Assembly: GCA_964200075.2 (NCBI GenBank) | Contig: CAXNAA020000189.1 | Location: 1-24,837, forward strand | Reading direction: 5' to 3' | Length of the DNA stretch: 24,837 nt | Source of the DNA: Sphacelaria rigidula | Lineage: Eukaryota > Phaeophyceae > Sphacelariales | Shown: piece by piece, positions 8,701 through 19,362 of the stretch | Position numbering within the stretch: position 1 is the stretch's first letter | How the letters are laid out: every line of letters begins with the position of its first letter | The notes under the pieces: model-generated | What the model was told of the DNA's origin: nothing | The model's input: the letters and a program-made list of their open reading frames with translations, nothing else | Database searches by the model: none | Position numbers and translations under genes: made by a program

Positions 8701-11324
8701 CCTCCAGGTGAGCGGTTGTTGCTGTCCGGCGACGGCGACAACCGCCGCTTCAACGCCATTTCAACGGAAGACGCCGCTAATGGTGTCGCCGTACCTTGGT
8801 CGGATTCCACGTCCATAGCCTCGGGACTCGAGTTGTTGACAGAGTATTTTACAGTTGGCGAAGAGACTGGTGTCGGAGGATTGACCCTCAATGGATTTGC
8901 AATCGGATGAGGTCCTAGAATGCTGCGGGCACTCAAACCATTCTTGGTGACCGCCGCCCCTGGTTTGGTAATTGCGGCTGGCTTGGTGTTGGTTACGGTA
9001 GTGGTGATTGCTGTTGGCCTAGTGGCAGATGCTGTCGGCTTGGCGGTTGCGATGGGTTTGGTGGTGGCTGCTCCCGGCTTAGCGGATGTTGTTGGCTTTG
9101 GGGCGGTTGCGGCGACCTTGGTGGCAGATGTTGTTGGCTTGGCGTTTGGAGTGGGCTTGGTGGTTGATGTCGGCTTAGCGGAGGTTGTTGGCTTCGGGGC
9201 GGTTGCGGTGAGCTTGGTAGTCGTTGTTGTCGGCCTTGCCGATGTCGTTAGCTTGGTCGTTGTTGTCGGCTTAGCGGATGTTGGCTTGGGAGTGGTTGCG
9301 GTGAGCTTGGTGGTCGTTGTTGTCGGCTTAGCGGATGTTGTTGGCTTGGGGGTGATTATGGGGAGCTTGGTGGTGGTTGATGTGGGCTTAGCAGATGTTG
9401 TTGGCTTGGGGGTGGTTGCGGGGAGCTTGGTGGTCGTTGTTGTCGGCCTTGCCGATGTTGTTAGCTTGGTGGGTGTTGTTGGCGGCTTAGCGGATGTTGT
9501 TGGCTTGGGAGTGGTTGCGGTGAGCTTGGTGGTCGTTGTTGGCTTTGCCACTGTTGGCTTGGTGGTGGGTGTTGTTGGCTTTGGGGCAGCTGCGATTGGT
9601 TTGGCGGAGGGTGCTGTTGACTTGGTGGAGGTTGCTGTTGGCTTGGTGGTGGGTGTTGCTGGCTTTGGGGCGGCTGCGAGTGGTTTGGTAGAGGATGCCG
9701 TAGACTTGAGGGAGGTTGCTGTTGGCTTGGGTGTTGTTGGCTTGATGGTGGTCGTTACTGGTGGTTTGGTAGAGGGTGATGTAGACTTGGTGGAAGTAGC
9801 TGTTGGCTTGGGCATTGTTGGCTTGGTGGTTGTTGGCTTTGGGGCGGCTGCGAGTGGTTTGGTGGAGGGTATCGTTGACTTGGAGGTTACTGTTGGCTTG
9901 GTTGTTGTTGTTGGCTTGATGGTGGTCGCTGCTGGTTTGGTGATGGTTGTTGTTGGCTTGGTGATGGTTGTTGTTGGCTTGGTGGTGGACGATGCTGAGT
10001 CCGTGGATGTTGTTGGCTTGGTGGATGTTGGTTTGGTGGTAGTCGTCGTTGGCTTGGGGGAGGTTGGCTTTGTAGTGGATGTTGATTTGGTGGAGGGTGT
10101 CGGTTTGGTGGTGGTTGTCGTTGACTCGACGGTGGATGTTGGCTTGGTGGTGGACGTAGGCTTGGTGGTGGACGTAGGCTTCCTAGTCGCTGCAGACATC
10201 TTACTAGTAGTTGTTGCCGTCTTGCTGGTCGTTACCGCGGTCTTGCTGGTCGTCGCCGCCGTCTTGCTGGTCGTCGCCGCCGTCTTGCTGGTCGTCGCCG
10301 CCGTCTTACTGGTCGTCGCCGCCGTCTTGCTGGTCATTGCCGCCGTCTTGCTAGTCGTTGCTGCTTTCTTGCTGGTCGCTATTACCGGCTTGCTGGTCAA
10401 TGCCACAGACTTGCTGACAGGTATCACCGACATACTCGTCGTCGTCACCACTGGCTTGCCGGCGATTACAGGAGGCCTGCTTATCTTATCTTTCTCGTCG
10501 GCGGTATCCACTTGCATCGAGTCAACACCTTTCCTCGCCTCATCAGCATTGTCGTTGGCCCTTCGTATTCCACTTCCCATCTTTTTCGCGTCGGATTCCA
10601 AACCCTTGGAGGCAGGAGTAGACAGACCAGTTGGTGACGGCGTGCGTCTTGGTACGGCTGCAGGAGGCATGGCGTTTTCGGTTTCCGCAGCTCCAACCGG
10701 TGGCGATGTGCCACCAGCATCGTATGCCACCCACGAAGTATTCAGTTTTCCCCTCCCCTTGCTCTTAAACGCGCCCTTGCTCGCGGCCTTCGGGGCAGGC
10801 CGGTCGCTGAACGCTTGGTTTGATGCAAGAGTCTTGCCGTCAACACTCTCGCGCAGTGGCGTCGGCGGCGGCGGACTTGGAGGCTTCTCTCTCGATGATT
10901 TCTCACCTCCACCTCCACCACCGGCATCAGCTGCCTTCTTCGATATTTTCCCCTTCGGAAACGATACGCCACCCGAAGCGTTCCGCTTCACCAACATGTC
11001 CCCTCCCCCAGCATCCACTGCCGCCTCGCCTCGACTCTCGACTGCGTCTCGGTTGATCTCCCCACCGCCGGAAAGACGTGGTGTCATACCCTCCACCCCG
11101 TTCCCTCGCTCGGCCGACACTGCGCGCGCCTCGGACGACGGCTTTTTCGGCCGACCCTGCATCCAGTCCTGAATCAAGTCGCTGCTGCTGCCGAACGTTT
11201 CCTCGGTGGGCGAGGAAGTACGCCTGGGAGGCGAGAGCGACCGGTCTTTCGCCTCCGCGACCTCTGGTACTCCTACCCGGAGCGCGTCCATGATTCCGTC
11301 GCCAAGCCGGGGCGAAGACGGCGT
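5794..11324 (-). CDS. Giant exon: Thr/Lys/Pro repeats, RGG tract, CW1 and first half of CW2
   Basis: This is one 5,531-bp open frame from acceptor CGACTCAG to donor AAGTG|GTGAGC, entering phase 0 and leaving phase 2. N-terminal Ser/Pro/Lys sequence leads into a 7-residue TTSKTAA array (about 10400-10201) and a long KPT/TTT repeat region (about 10190-8955). Lys/Glu/Asp-rich linkers follow, then a Gly-Arg tract (about 7215-7135) and an acidic SSSDDDDDEDG patch. Next is an intact CW finger (about 7068-6930) with WVQCDNCEKWW, DTWHC and VVDC, so all four zinc Cys and both cage-type Trp are present. Ala/Pro/Thr low complexity follows, then a basic cluster (PKRKRRR near 6240) like a nuclear localisation signal. 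The exon ends with the first half of CW2, WVSCDHVNCGKWRRVPPG to DKW. The CW finger is an H3K4-methyl reader family. The internal ATG at 11291 is not needed as a start, since the frame extends to a phase-matched acceptor. Confidence 0.92.
8955..10190 (-). repeat. Coding Thr/Lys/Pro repeat region
   Basis: Imperfect repeats of KPT, TTTTKPT, TSAKPTT and related units fill about 410 codons of the giant exon. On the plus strand they appear as endless GGCTTGGTGGTTGTTG-type units. The irregular units with many substitutions suggest an older expansion than the neighbouring 21-bp array. The encoded chain is basic, Thr/Pro-rich and very likely disordered. Confidence 0.9.
10201..10400 (-). repeat. 21-bp coding minisatellite (TTSKTAA)n
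   Basis: About nine copies of a 21-bp unit are present. On the plus strand each reads close to GCCGTCTTGCTGGTCGTC plus three more bases. They encode the heptad TTSKTAA, with single substitutions (AMTSK, AVTTSK, TATTTSK). Several central copies are nearly identical at the DNA level, which points to recent expansion or contraction. Every copy keeps the frame because the unit is a multiple of three. Confidence 0.9.
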
Positions 11325-12769
11325 CTGAGTCGATACGGGGCATAGGTGTAGATCGTATTGTGCAATGCAGGGAATAGAGAGGTGGGTGTGAGAGGTAGAC
11401 GTGACGTTGCCAGCAATTAACCGAATACCGCTACATACATTGAACAGTATGGTGATGTGGCCGCCCGACGGCGCGTTGAAATATATGACCAGGCATCGTC
11501 GACCCGACTTTCACTTTGGGGCATTTACATGCAGATACCACCCACCCGTATGCACTAGCGTCGAACTAAAACCGATTGAGCACTTTGGCACAACGTAGAA
11601 GTATATCCCAGGACAAGAAACAACTATAAATCTTCGAGCTCTTCCCTTGCTCAGCCTTGGAATCAAAAGCCCGAGCAGTGACACACGAATCTGCACACCA
11701 CGCGAACTACAATTTTGTGTGACTTCGATCCTTTGATCAGCCATGATTGATATTCCGACATTTTTGCTCGCCGACAGTCCAACGAGGTTATAGAGTTTCT
11801 TTTCCTGTATGGGTAGGCGGACGCTGAGTGGATAGGTGGTCGACACGAGCGACGCGAAAAAAAAAATTTCAGGTAAAATGGCAACATGCGTACAACCGTT
11901 CACTATGGTCGAGGCTGGAGGGTGCCCGTTTTTCTTGCCCATTGGATATTTTGCGAAGTGTGCTGATATCATTTTCATCAAAGGACCATCACATACACTG
12001 GTGGAGCGATCACCATAACACGGCACTATTTTTGCCGCACGGTGAAGTCAATATGCTGCTGGTCGCGGCTTCCCCACGGGCTAACCAATGGCGTGACAAT
12101 GAACTCCTCTACGCAGGCGTGACCTCTCCACCGATAAACACGAACCTCTCGCCCGAAGCCAGTCGGTTTTGGGCCTACGGAGGGATGCCGGCGGTGAGAC
12201 GATTACTCTTTTGCGGGTGTGACGTATGATGTCGAGTACAAATGTCATTCTCCTCAACACTGGATGCCAAGTAACTCGGTTTTGGAGAGCAGCGGAAAAA
12301 AATGAGACGGCACGGTCGTTCCCACATGTATGAAAAAATAGCAGCCCACAAGTCGAGAGTTGGGCTGCAGATAAAAAGGAGCGAGAGCAAAAGGCTCCAT
12401 CTTGGAACAGTTTTTGACAATGTCGAAAGAATAAAGAGGGAGAAATTCCAAGGAGTGGTACAACTCGAGACTGACAACGGTATAGACAGACGACACCGGT
12501 CTAACCCACATCCCGGACAATGACAGACTACAATGTCAAAAAGTGTACAGCGTACAGTATCGAATAACGCGTGTATTGCGATAGACAACATATTTTATAC
12601 TGTACCCGATACGATCATTTTTTGACAAAATAATCTTTCGTCCAGGGTACGGTCTAACGTAAATACATATACAACCTTGCAACGCCTGCGGGAGCTTGTT
12701 TAAAAAAACAGACCGTGAAGAATATACCACACCCCCCGAACTTTTCATCTTCAATAATTGCGTTAGACA

Positions 12770-12859
12770 AGAAATGTACTGCGTAGAATTCAGGTTTTTT
12801 GCAACTGCTGTCGGCCGACAATAGTTGCGGTAGGGCTAAACTCTACGCAGTACATTTCT
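12770..12859. repeat. 90-bp palindrome
   Basis: The outer arms AGAAATGTACTGCGTAGA (12770-12787) and its exact reverse complement (12842-12859) are 18 bp and perfect. The centre TGTCGGCCGACA is also perfect, at 12809-12820. The parts between match partly (GCAACT against AGTTGC). The dyad centre lies at 12814/12815. It could form a hairpin or cruciform and resembles a foldback-type mobile element remnant. No clear target duplication is seen. Confidence 0.85.
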
Positions 12860-12930
12860 CTATAGTGTAACTACTGTCGGTATAGGTCTATGCTTTACGC
12901 CGTACATTTTCATATATTGCAACTACCGAC
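12842..12930 (+). repeat. Direct monomers related to the palindrome arm
   Basis: The motif series TACGCAGTACATTTC followed by GTAACTACTGTCGG recurs as TACGCCGTACATTTT followed by GCAACTACCGACCG about 56 bp later. With the inverted first copy this makes a three-monomer array, one inverted and two direct, degrading towards the right. Confidence 0.65.
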
Positions 12931-13764
12931 CGTAAACTGTACAAGGTGTGAAAAACACACAATAATGATCGACGACTTTCGCCCACCCATCGACGATTCA
13001 CATGTGAGGGTGCGGCTGCGAAAAAAATAACATTGCAATACAATTCGGATTTAGACGTTGTGCACAACTTGCTATTAATATAATAGCGACGCGACGTGAA
13101 CACGTTGCGCGCTATACCTTTTTCCTTCCTTCTAATACACTAGGAATATAGTAAGCGTCGGGGAAATTCCCGCGTTTCAAGCGGAACTAGCTTTCATCTC
13201 CCGGTGGGACGAAATACATGCTGAGGCCGCACGCCCTTTGTAATAGTATATGTGACAAGAAGTCGTTCACCGTCACCTTCGACAAAGGCTGAAGCAATGG
13301 GCACGCACGAAAAAAAAAAGTATCTCGTGTTGCCATGGTTTTTCAAACATCGTGCACTGCGACCAGCGTCAACACTTTTAACAATAATAACCAAGGGTTC
13401 ACGGTCGAGAAAAGTAACAAGCTTTTCTCCTTTCTTCTCTTCTGGGATGAGTGTGCATCTGATACCTCAATCTTTGTAATGAGCCAAGGGCACACGTCAG
13501 GAAGCAAAGACAGCCAACGGCAAACACCGTCGCACAACGACAAACCATGCGGACCAACGAGAAGGCATACTGTAACCTCCAAAACATTCTTTGACGGCAG
13601 CAGGCTCTAGCTTACCCAAGACTCCTCGCCCCTGCCTACGAACAACTCAACAGACCACCCCCAAATCCTCATCACGGCTACACGGTCGCTAATCCGACTC
13701 AGCCTTACCCTCGGCCACCCCCCTCGCCGAATGAATGATGCACCTACCACCACCGTAATCGTAC

Positions 13765-14253
13765 CTCTTTGCTCCGCGGACTCTTGCGCATGCTGGACGG
13801 GTACTCAGGTGATTGCGCATCCTTCCGCTCCGCGCTCTCGTGTGCGACGACGGGCGAACACACTTCCCCCGGCAACTCCTCCTCATCCTCCCGCGTTCCC
13901 TTTCCCACAAACTTAGCGCTCGCGACGTCACTGCGGGCAAGCCTCGCCGAATCTGCCTTGCCAGTTGCCTCTGCCCGCTCGGTCCCTCGACTTCGCCCCT
14001 TCCCCTGGGCCGGCACCACTACCATCGCCGCGTGAACCCCATTCGCAGCAACAATCTTCGGAGCGGCGGCCTGTAGCTCGTCCACGAGCATCCCCTGCCG
14101 TTCCTGGACATTATCGCTGCCTCGCCACCCGCGATCGTCCGGCGGTTTATCTTCGCGTTGAGGCAACTCGGGCTTACCGGCAGATTTGCTCGCGGCGACG
14201 GCAGCACTAGCAAGGGCCGTCGGTTGCTGCTTTAGATCCTTGCTCTTCTTCAG
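13765..14253 (-). CDS. Charged linker exon
   Basis: This is exactly 163 codons, from acceptor CTCGCCCGCAG to donor AAAGAG|GTACGA, phase 0 at both ends. It begins LKKSKDLKQQPTALASAAVA and continues with a Lys/Pro/Asp segment, a short hydrophobic patch (GVHAAMVVVPAQGKG), a Gly/Thr/Glu region and an acidic-basic tail ending SPRSKE. The upstream junction gives RRSQRPNQ-LKKSKD and the downstream junction gives SPRSKE-TPSSPRLG, both continuous in frame. No known domain is seen. The composition matches the other linkers and suggests intrinsic disorder. Confidence 0.85.
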
Positions 14254-14878
14254 CTGCGGGCGAGGGCATGCATACGCGCAAGGAGAGTATCCGCGCTCAG
14301 GTGGCGAAACCGTGCATGGGGTGCGGGGCACACAAAATCATAAAAAACCAAGTCCGGGTGGAAACCGATATCTTTCATATACACTTTTCTCCATTTTTTT
14401 TTGCAGTGTACCGCCATGGTTGGTACCTCTCCCCTCCTCGGGACGAATCCGTAGTCTCGAGGGATCGAACCAGCCGCCCACCTGTGCATTGCTAACATTT
14501 GATGTCACGCATTGGATCAGCACTCTTACGGCCTCGATTATCGTCAACTTTAAAATGCCACTCACATCGTCACAAGCCGACGACAGAAAGTAGACAATCT
14601 TTGCAAAAAAGTTGCTCACGGTGAAATACGCGAACTGCGTCGAGCCTCGAACAGCATACTTTTTAGTACACATGTTTCGGGTCTTGACTGTCACGGTCGT
14701 CGTACCATCACCAGACCCACACACACACACACAAGCACATGTCATCATTATCATATCATCACTCATCAATCAATATCACCAATATCATCACCCAAAGCCG
14801 TTCGCACACTCGCCGAACGCACGCCCATACGCCACACGGAGCGACCAATGACACATCTTCATCTGACGCCAAACACAC
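14254..14878 (-). other. 625-bp intron with microsatellites
   Basis: Donor GTGTGT and acceptor CTCGCCCGCAG bound it. It contains an (AC)8 run at 14718-14733 and a TCATCA/ATATCA-rich stretch at about 14741-14800. No other feature is seen. Confidence 0.85.
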
Positions 14879-15531
14879 CTGGTTGGGCCTCTGTGATCTT
14901 CGCTCCTCCTCCTCGCCTCGTCCGTCACTCCGCTGTGTGTGAACACCCCCATTCCGCCCATCATCTTTCCCCTTCAACCGCTCAGGGTCAACCCCCTCCC
15001 GCGATCGCTGCCGCTCTCCGTCCCGCACCACCACCGCCTCCCTCTTCGACTTGGCCTTCACTTTATCTCGTTTGAACCCGGAAGCCGCAGACTTTCCACC
15101 CCGTCCCGTTCGGCCTCTCGCCGCAGCTCGCGCCGCGGCTTTTGTATCAGAGGCGGCGCTCTCAGACGAGCTCGAAGACCCGTCCGATGATTCAGAGCTA
15201 GAGGACTCAGAGGACGACCCGCCCTGCGCCGAAGCCTCCGCTTGGGGTTTCGCCCGCCGCCCGCTCGCCGCCGTCGCGCCTGCGCGTTTGGTGTTTGTCT
15301 CGCCGCCGCCGCCGCCGCCACCGCCCCCGCTGCTGCAACGTCCGTGCCCTTTGTTTTTCTGTTGCTGTTGCGGCTGTTGCTGAGACGCTGACTTGCGGCG
15401 CGGGCTCAAGCGCAGGTTGGCTCGTGCGTTACTTTTGATACCCAAGGAATGATCGTCAAGTTCTTCTTCCTCCGACGATTCGGCAGCTCCGGCTTCGCTC
15501 ATACTTTCTCCGCCGGTGGGGGTGACGTTTC
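14879..15531 (-). CDS. Low-complexity Ser/Glu/Lys-rich linker exon, possible alternative start
   Basis: The acceptor is CGTATCAG. The exon encodes GNVTPTGGES, then MSEAGAAESSEEEELDD, poly-Gln, a run of about nine Gly, a dense Ser/Glu tract (SSSESSSSESSDGSSSSSES), Ala/Arg repeats and a Lys/Arg-rich segment with DPERLKGKDDG. It ends CCAACCAG|GTGTGT in phase 0, matching the next exon. Phase 1 at entry agrees with the Tudor exon donor at 20050. The ATG at 15502-15500 has a purine at -3 and starts a typical acidic N-terminus, so it could be the real start of a separate CW gene. The composition suggests a disordered nuclear linker rich in potential phosphorylation sites. Coding is supported by the long open frame and splice fit; function is not inferable. 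Confidence 0.8.
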
Positions 15532-17041
15532 CTGATACGTGTGCATGTGTCCGTACGTGTTTCGGGTTTTCCAACGGTGGTGAAGAAACGCAGAGAAATG
15601 AAATAAAATTAATGTTGGCGGACATAGCACCGGTCTTGTCACTTGTACAAAAAGATCTCATCTCTTCCCAATCATGCGGGGGAGCGGCACGGCAGCGTGC
15701 ACATGTCCTACAAAATTTGATGGATTTGGAAAATGACGCAGACTTGTAGAAATCCCTTTTTTTTTTTCTGATCATCGGCCCGCTTTCATTTAAAACACCA
15801 TGTACAAATCACCCGTTGAAACAAACTGACCGACCGCGAGCACTCACCACCTTCCGTTGCTGTGGAACTCATAGTTCACATACGTGGACCAGCAGTAACC
15901 TGACTACCATTACCCGCATAGCTCTGACCGAGTAGGCCTTCATAGCCCTGAGCGTAACAAGAGAACTTATCGAGCTGACTGAGTTACGTGCTGGATCACC
16001 GCATTACAAAGTGACTGCTAGGAGCTATCAAACATAAATGCTATGAACGCGAGGAACTTCAAGTGGTCGTCAGGTCATTGAGGTGGTTAAAAACGTCCCA
16101 GACCACGGTTGCTACGCACGTCTTCCATCTACGCGTCTCGCCTGTCTCGACCAACCCGTTCAAGAAACATTCAAGAACCCTTTTAACGTGCGTTGCGGGG
16201 GGAAGCGAGGAAAAACACCACTACGGGAACCTCTGCTGTTTTCGCCCCCATGAGAGTTCGTAGCAAAGTGTTCAAGAGAGATTCTCCTGCACTAATTTCT
16301 GTCGTCCTGGATACCTCTACCCAGACATGCTCGAGACTACCGAAGTATCGCACACGGTACCCGTTGAGGAACCGTAGATGGTTCAAGAACCCCAGAATAG
16401 GTCAGGGGCGAGAGGAGACGACTCTGATTTATGGTGGTATCAATTATGACTCAAGGACTACTTGGGTCAGACTGTTTGCTTGGACTTCATGAGGTCAGGA
16501 CTCACAGCTGAAGAGAGTCTAGCACAACTAGTATTCGATATCTCATGACCTGTTGCCGTCTTGGAACAGGTATTGGTTACCAACCAACAGGCTTGAGGCT
16601 TTGATGGTAGGACTAGATGGCGTTGAAAATATGAGTGCGAATACAATTACTTGGGGGCGTACTCATCATTATGCATGCCATAGTCATCAAACTTTGACCG
16701 GGGGGGGGGGCTTTTCGTACACTCAGAGGGAAGTGGTCCAGCACTTGAACCAGCATATGTCGTGAGCCTCATGACCTCCGGGTAACGCAGTTACAACTAC
16801 ACGAGGGTCCAAACGAGTCAGTCACGACAAGGTTGGGTAGACTCGGCTACTCTGCCCTTCATTTCTAGAGGGTGAATTATACGAGTGAACGTAACCAAGT
16901 AGGAGCTACCGTATCATGTTATGCCGATTCAAACAACCGCTATATCGGGGGGAGGAAAATACATACACGAGTAGCTGTAACGCACTGTACTGTAAACTGT
17001 ACTGTCAAGGAATCTAACGTCTTGTCATGCACGAAATCTTG

Positions 17042-17509
17042 CACAGGCACCGTCGGTAAGGTACCGTACCGAGAATACCCCCGGTATCCACCGGGGTATC
17101 CCATACCGTGGGGATGAGTTTTGAAAATACCGGATTGTGCGGGTACGGTAGGTATTGAAATCTCGAATACCCTGGTATCGTAGGTATGAGTTTTGAAAAT
17201 ACCGGACTGGGCGGGTACGGTAGGTGTTGAAATCTCGAAATACCCTGGTATCGTAGGTATGAGTTTTGAAAATACCGGATTCCGCAGGTACGGTAGGTAT
17301 GGGGATATCAAAATACCCTGGTATTGTTGGTATCGTGGGTATGATTTTTGAAAATAACCGATTTGGCGGGTACGGTAGGTATTGAAATCTCGAAGTACCC
17401 TGGTATCGTAGGTATGACATTTGAAAATACTGGATTGAACCGGTATCGGTAGGTGATGAGATGTGGCAAATACCGGTACCGGGTACGTGCCTCACCTACG
17501 GTGCCTGTG
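17042..17509. mobile_element. Non-autonomous hAT-like DNA transposon (MITE)
   Basis: The left end CACAGGCACCGTCGGTAAGG (17042-17061) is matched by the inverted right end, whose reverse complement from 17509 reads CACAGGCACCGTAGGTGAGG: 18 of 20 bases identical. Immediately outside lies an exact 8-bp direct duplication, AAATCTTG, at 17034-17041 and 17510-17517. An 8-bp target duplication with CA-starting terminal repeats fits the hAT superfamily, though other 8-bp families exist. The 468-bp body has no transposase frame and is mostly tandem repeat. The intact duplication suggests a fairly young insertion. Confidence 0.85.
17114..17490 (+). repeat. Five ~72-bp tandem repeats inside the hAT-like element
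   Basis: Units begin ATGAGTTTTGAAAATACCGG or a close variant at 17114, 17186, 17259, 17341 and 17414, giving spacings of 72, 73, 82 and 73 bp. Each contains GGGTACGGTAGGTAT, GAAATCTCGAA and TACCCTGGTATCGTAGGT in order. The third unit is longer and the last is the most diverged, merging into the right terminal repeat. Confidence 0.9.
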
Positions 17510-17815
17510 AAATCTTGTGCTCCAGCATACCGCTAGTACACGCCCGGCCTAATAATCCACTACATGATGTACCGCCATGCACATAATCGCAACATGAACT
17601 CGATACATTGTCGCGGTTCACGCAATGTCAACATCGAAATCAATCTTCTCACGAGAAAGTCACTGAACGGCACTGCACGTCGTAACCTTCCTTCGAAGGA
17701 CGTTGGCAGGAGGACAGCACAGGTTTACACCTATTCTTATGGATCTGGAAAATAAATCTTGTTGAAATTTTTGGCCCTGCCCCGTCGGTTCACGACCGAT
17801 AAGGGGGCTGGGCTA

Positions 17816-18112
17816 GGCGGATACTGACACCTTGGAATGACTTGCTCTACTCGTTGAGACCGCTCCAGGGGAATGTTGCGTTTTCCGCTGGCCGCAGTTT
17901 TACTCTTGGACAAATTTGCATGTTCGATAACGATCAGTCGAGTGATGACAATTTGTGGTCAAGATCTGGCCAGTATTTTGATCATTAAACCGTTTGTAAT
18001 CGAAAAAGCAAGTTTGGCCCAGAAGTAAAACTGCGGGCAGGGGGAAACGCAAAGATGCTCTGGAACGGTCTCAACAAGTGGAGCAAGCCATCCCAAGGGT
18101 CCATTATCCGAA
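17816..18112. mobile_element. Foldback MITE-like element, ~297 bp
   Basis: The left arm from 17816 and the reverse complement of the right arm from 18112 match along almost their whole length, with small gaps. Shared blocks include CGGATA, CTTGG, CTTGCTC, GTTGAGACCG, CCAG, TTGCGTTT, GCAGTTTTACT and TTCGAT. The two arms meet near 17965-17970 at TGGCCA. Both ends are flanked by TA (17814-17815 and 18113-18114), compatible with a Tc1/mariner-type TA duplication but too short to prove it. There is no coding sequence. Confidence 0.8.
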
Positions 18113-18364
18113 TAATTTTTTTTTCGGGGCGTAAAACGAAGGAGAAGGGCCCAAAAGGTAGTTCTCAACATGATTTTCCAAAGTCACAAGTACTGCCTTC
18201 ACAACAAGACGATAATGTCACTCAGAAAGTCAACCTGCATACCTTTCATTGATGAAAAATGTACACAAGGCCAAGGTTCAACTAGTAGAGTAAGATACCG
18301 ACCCGATATGGCCGCACTGTAGAACCTCGACAACAGTATACCGGATTCAACTCATAAGTGTGAT

Positions 18365-18769
18365 TTGAACATTCTGGGAACGTCGGGGCCCCATCAAACC
18401 ATCATCACACCATTTTTACGAGGGTTTCATTCCGTCAAAGCAAACACCAACTGGTTTAAGGATCGCAACTCTGACGACCTCCGAGCGGACAAAAGAGAAC
18501 GAGCACGAATAGACATCCACAAGCAAGCTCTCTTCGCTAGAGTTGCGCATGAAAAGAAGGCTCCGCTGCTTATTCCGCGAGGCAGTGCTACTATTTCTCG
18601 CAGCGATAGGGAGAAATTATCCACTCCAGGTGTTCGCGGAGCTGAGCCGAACAACGCATTAATTGTGCACAAACTCGATATTTTTCCCGTCGAAGTTTAC
18701 GTGTTCCGTGACATCAACATAGAAACGAGAGATTTTCCGGGAGGTGCCCCGACTGCAGCCAAACAATGA
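18365..18769 (+). CDS. Isolated plus-strand open frame, uncertain
   Basis: An open frame of about 134 codons lies on the strand opposite the main gene (open to about 150 codons counting sequence upstream, with no ATG at the start). It is rich in charged residues, for example ADKRERARIDIHKQALFARV, and ends at TGA. A frame this long is expected by chance about once or twice in a window of this size. No domain is recognised. It could be a decayed mobile-element fragment or noise. Confidence 0.2.
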   Translation: MNILGTSGPHQTIITPFLRGFHSVKANTNWFKDRNSDDLRADKRERARIDIHKQALFARVAHEKKAPLLIPRGSATISRSDREKLSTPGVRGAEPNNALIVHKLDIFPVEVYVFRDINIETRDFPGGAPTAAKQ

Positions 18770-19352
18770 CCACCGGCTGGTTGGCCCATCGCTCCCAATG
18801 TGTTGCTTCTCAAGCCCCTTGCGCATTGATAGGCAATCGCCATTGCATATGACACTTGATATGTGAAATCATCATAAGCATCAGCTAACCTACGTTGGTT
18901 GAGTTGCCTGTTATATTTTCAGAAGCTGCTGACTCGAGTAAAACTGTACCTCACTCACGTACGTCCCCATTTGGGAAATATCTTGCCGTTCGAGATACCC
19001 GATTTCCAGGATTGAGTACCTCAATCCGAAAAAGAAAAGGAAAGAAGCCTACATCCTCGTGCAGGAATTGACGACGTATGGAGCCTCCAGATATGTGTAC
19101 AGCCAGTCATCATCAGACTTCTGACGTTTGTCAAGCGATGCACTATCGCGCGGAGGCTGGGAATTGCAGACATCCAATATGCCGTTACCGCCTACACGAA
19201 GCAGCGACAATCCTGCAAGGGTCGGACAAATGATGATTCGTCTGGAAATTACTTGGCTCTAGTATAATGAGTCGACTCGTGACGAATCAATTCCTAGGCA
19301 TTATTTCAGCGTTGCAACCCAGGTACACATAGCCCAAACACGTGGAATGGCG

Positions 19353-19362
19353 NNNNNNNNNN
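19353..19362. other. Assembly gap of 10 N within a short inverted repeat
   Basis: Ten N separate two unique flanks. GCCCAAAC at 19332-19339 and its exact reverse complement GTTTGGGC at 19363-19370 surround the gap, so the missing bases may lie in a hairpin that resisted sequencing. Gap size is nominal. Confidence 0.9.

Larger units (their letters stand above)
11325..13764 (-). other. 2.4-kb intron
   Basis: It runs from donor GTACGA (13764) to acceptor CGACTCAG (11325) and joins phase 0 to phase 0. It contains the 90-bp palindrome and related monomers at 12770-12930, and a 9-bp inverted pair GTACAGTAT/ATACTGTAC (12552 and 12597). Otherwise it is AT-richer unique sequence with only short open frames. 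Confidence 0.8.

Noticed and set aside
8920-11172. 750-codon plus-strand open frame rich in Val, Leu and Gly
   Set aside because: It is the antisense of the KPT/TTSK repeat region. Its repeating VVVVGLADVV pattern arises from the repeats, and the minus strand has CW motifs and matched splice sites.
11262-11291. ATG at 11291 as the start of the giant open frame
   Set aside because: The frame continues upstream to a CTCAG acceptor at 11325 that is in phase with the preceding exon, so this Met is internal.
17114-17490. CRISPR-like array
   Set aside because: The repeat units are contiguous with no unique spacers and lie inside a transposon-like element in a eukaryotic intron.
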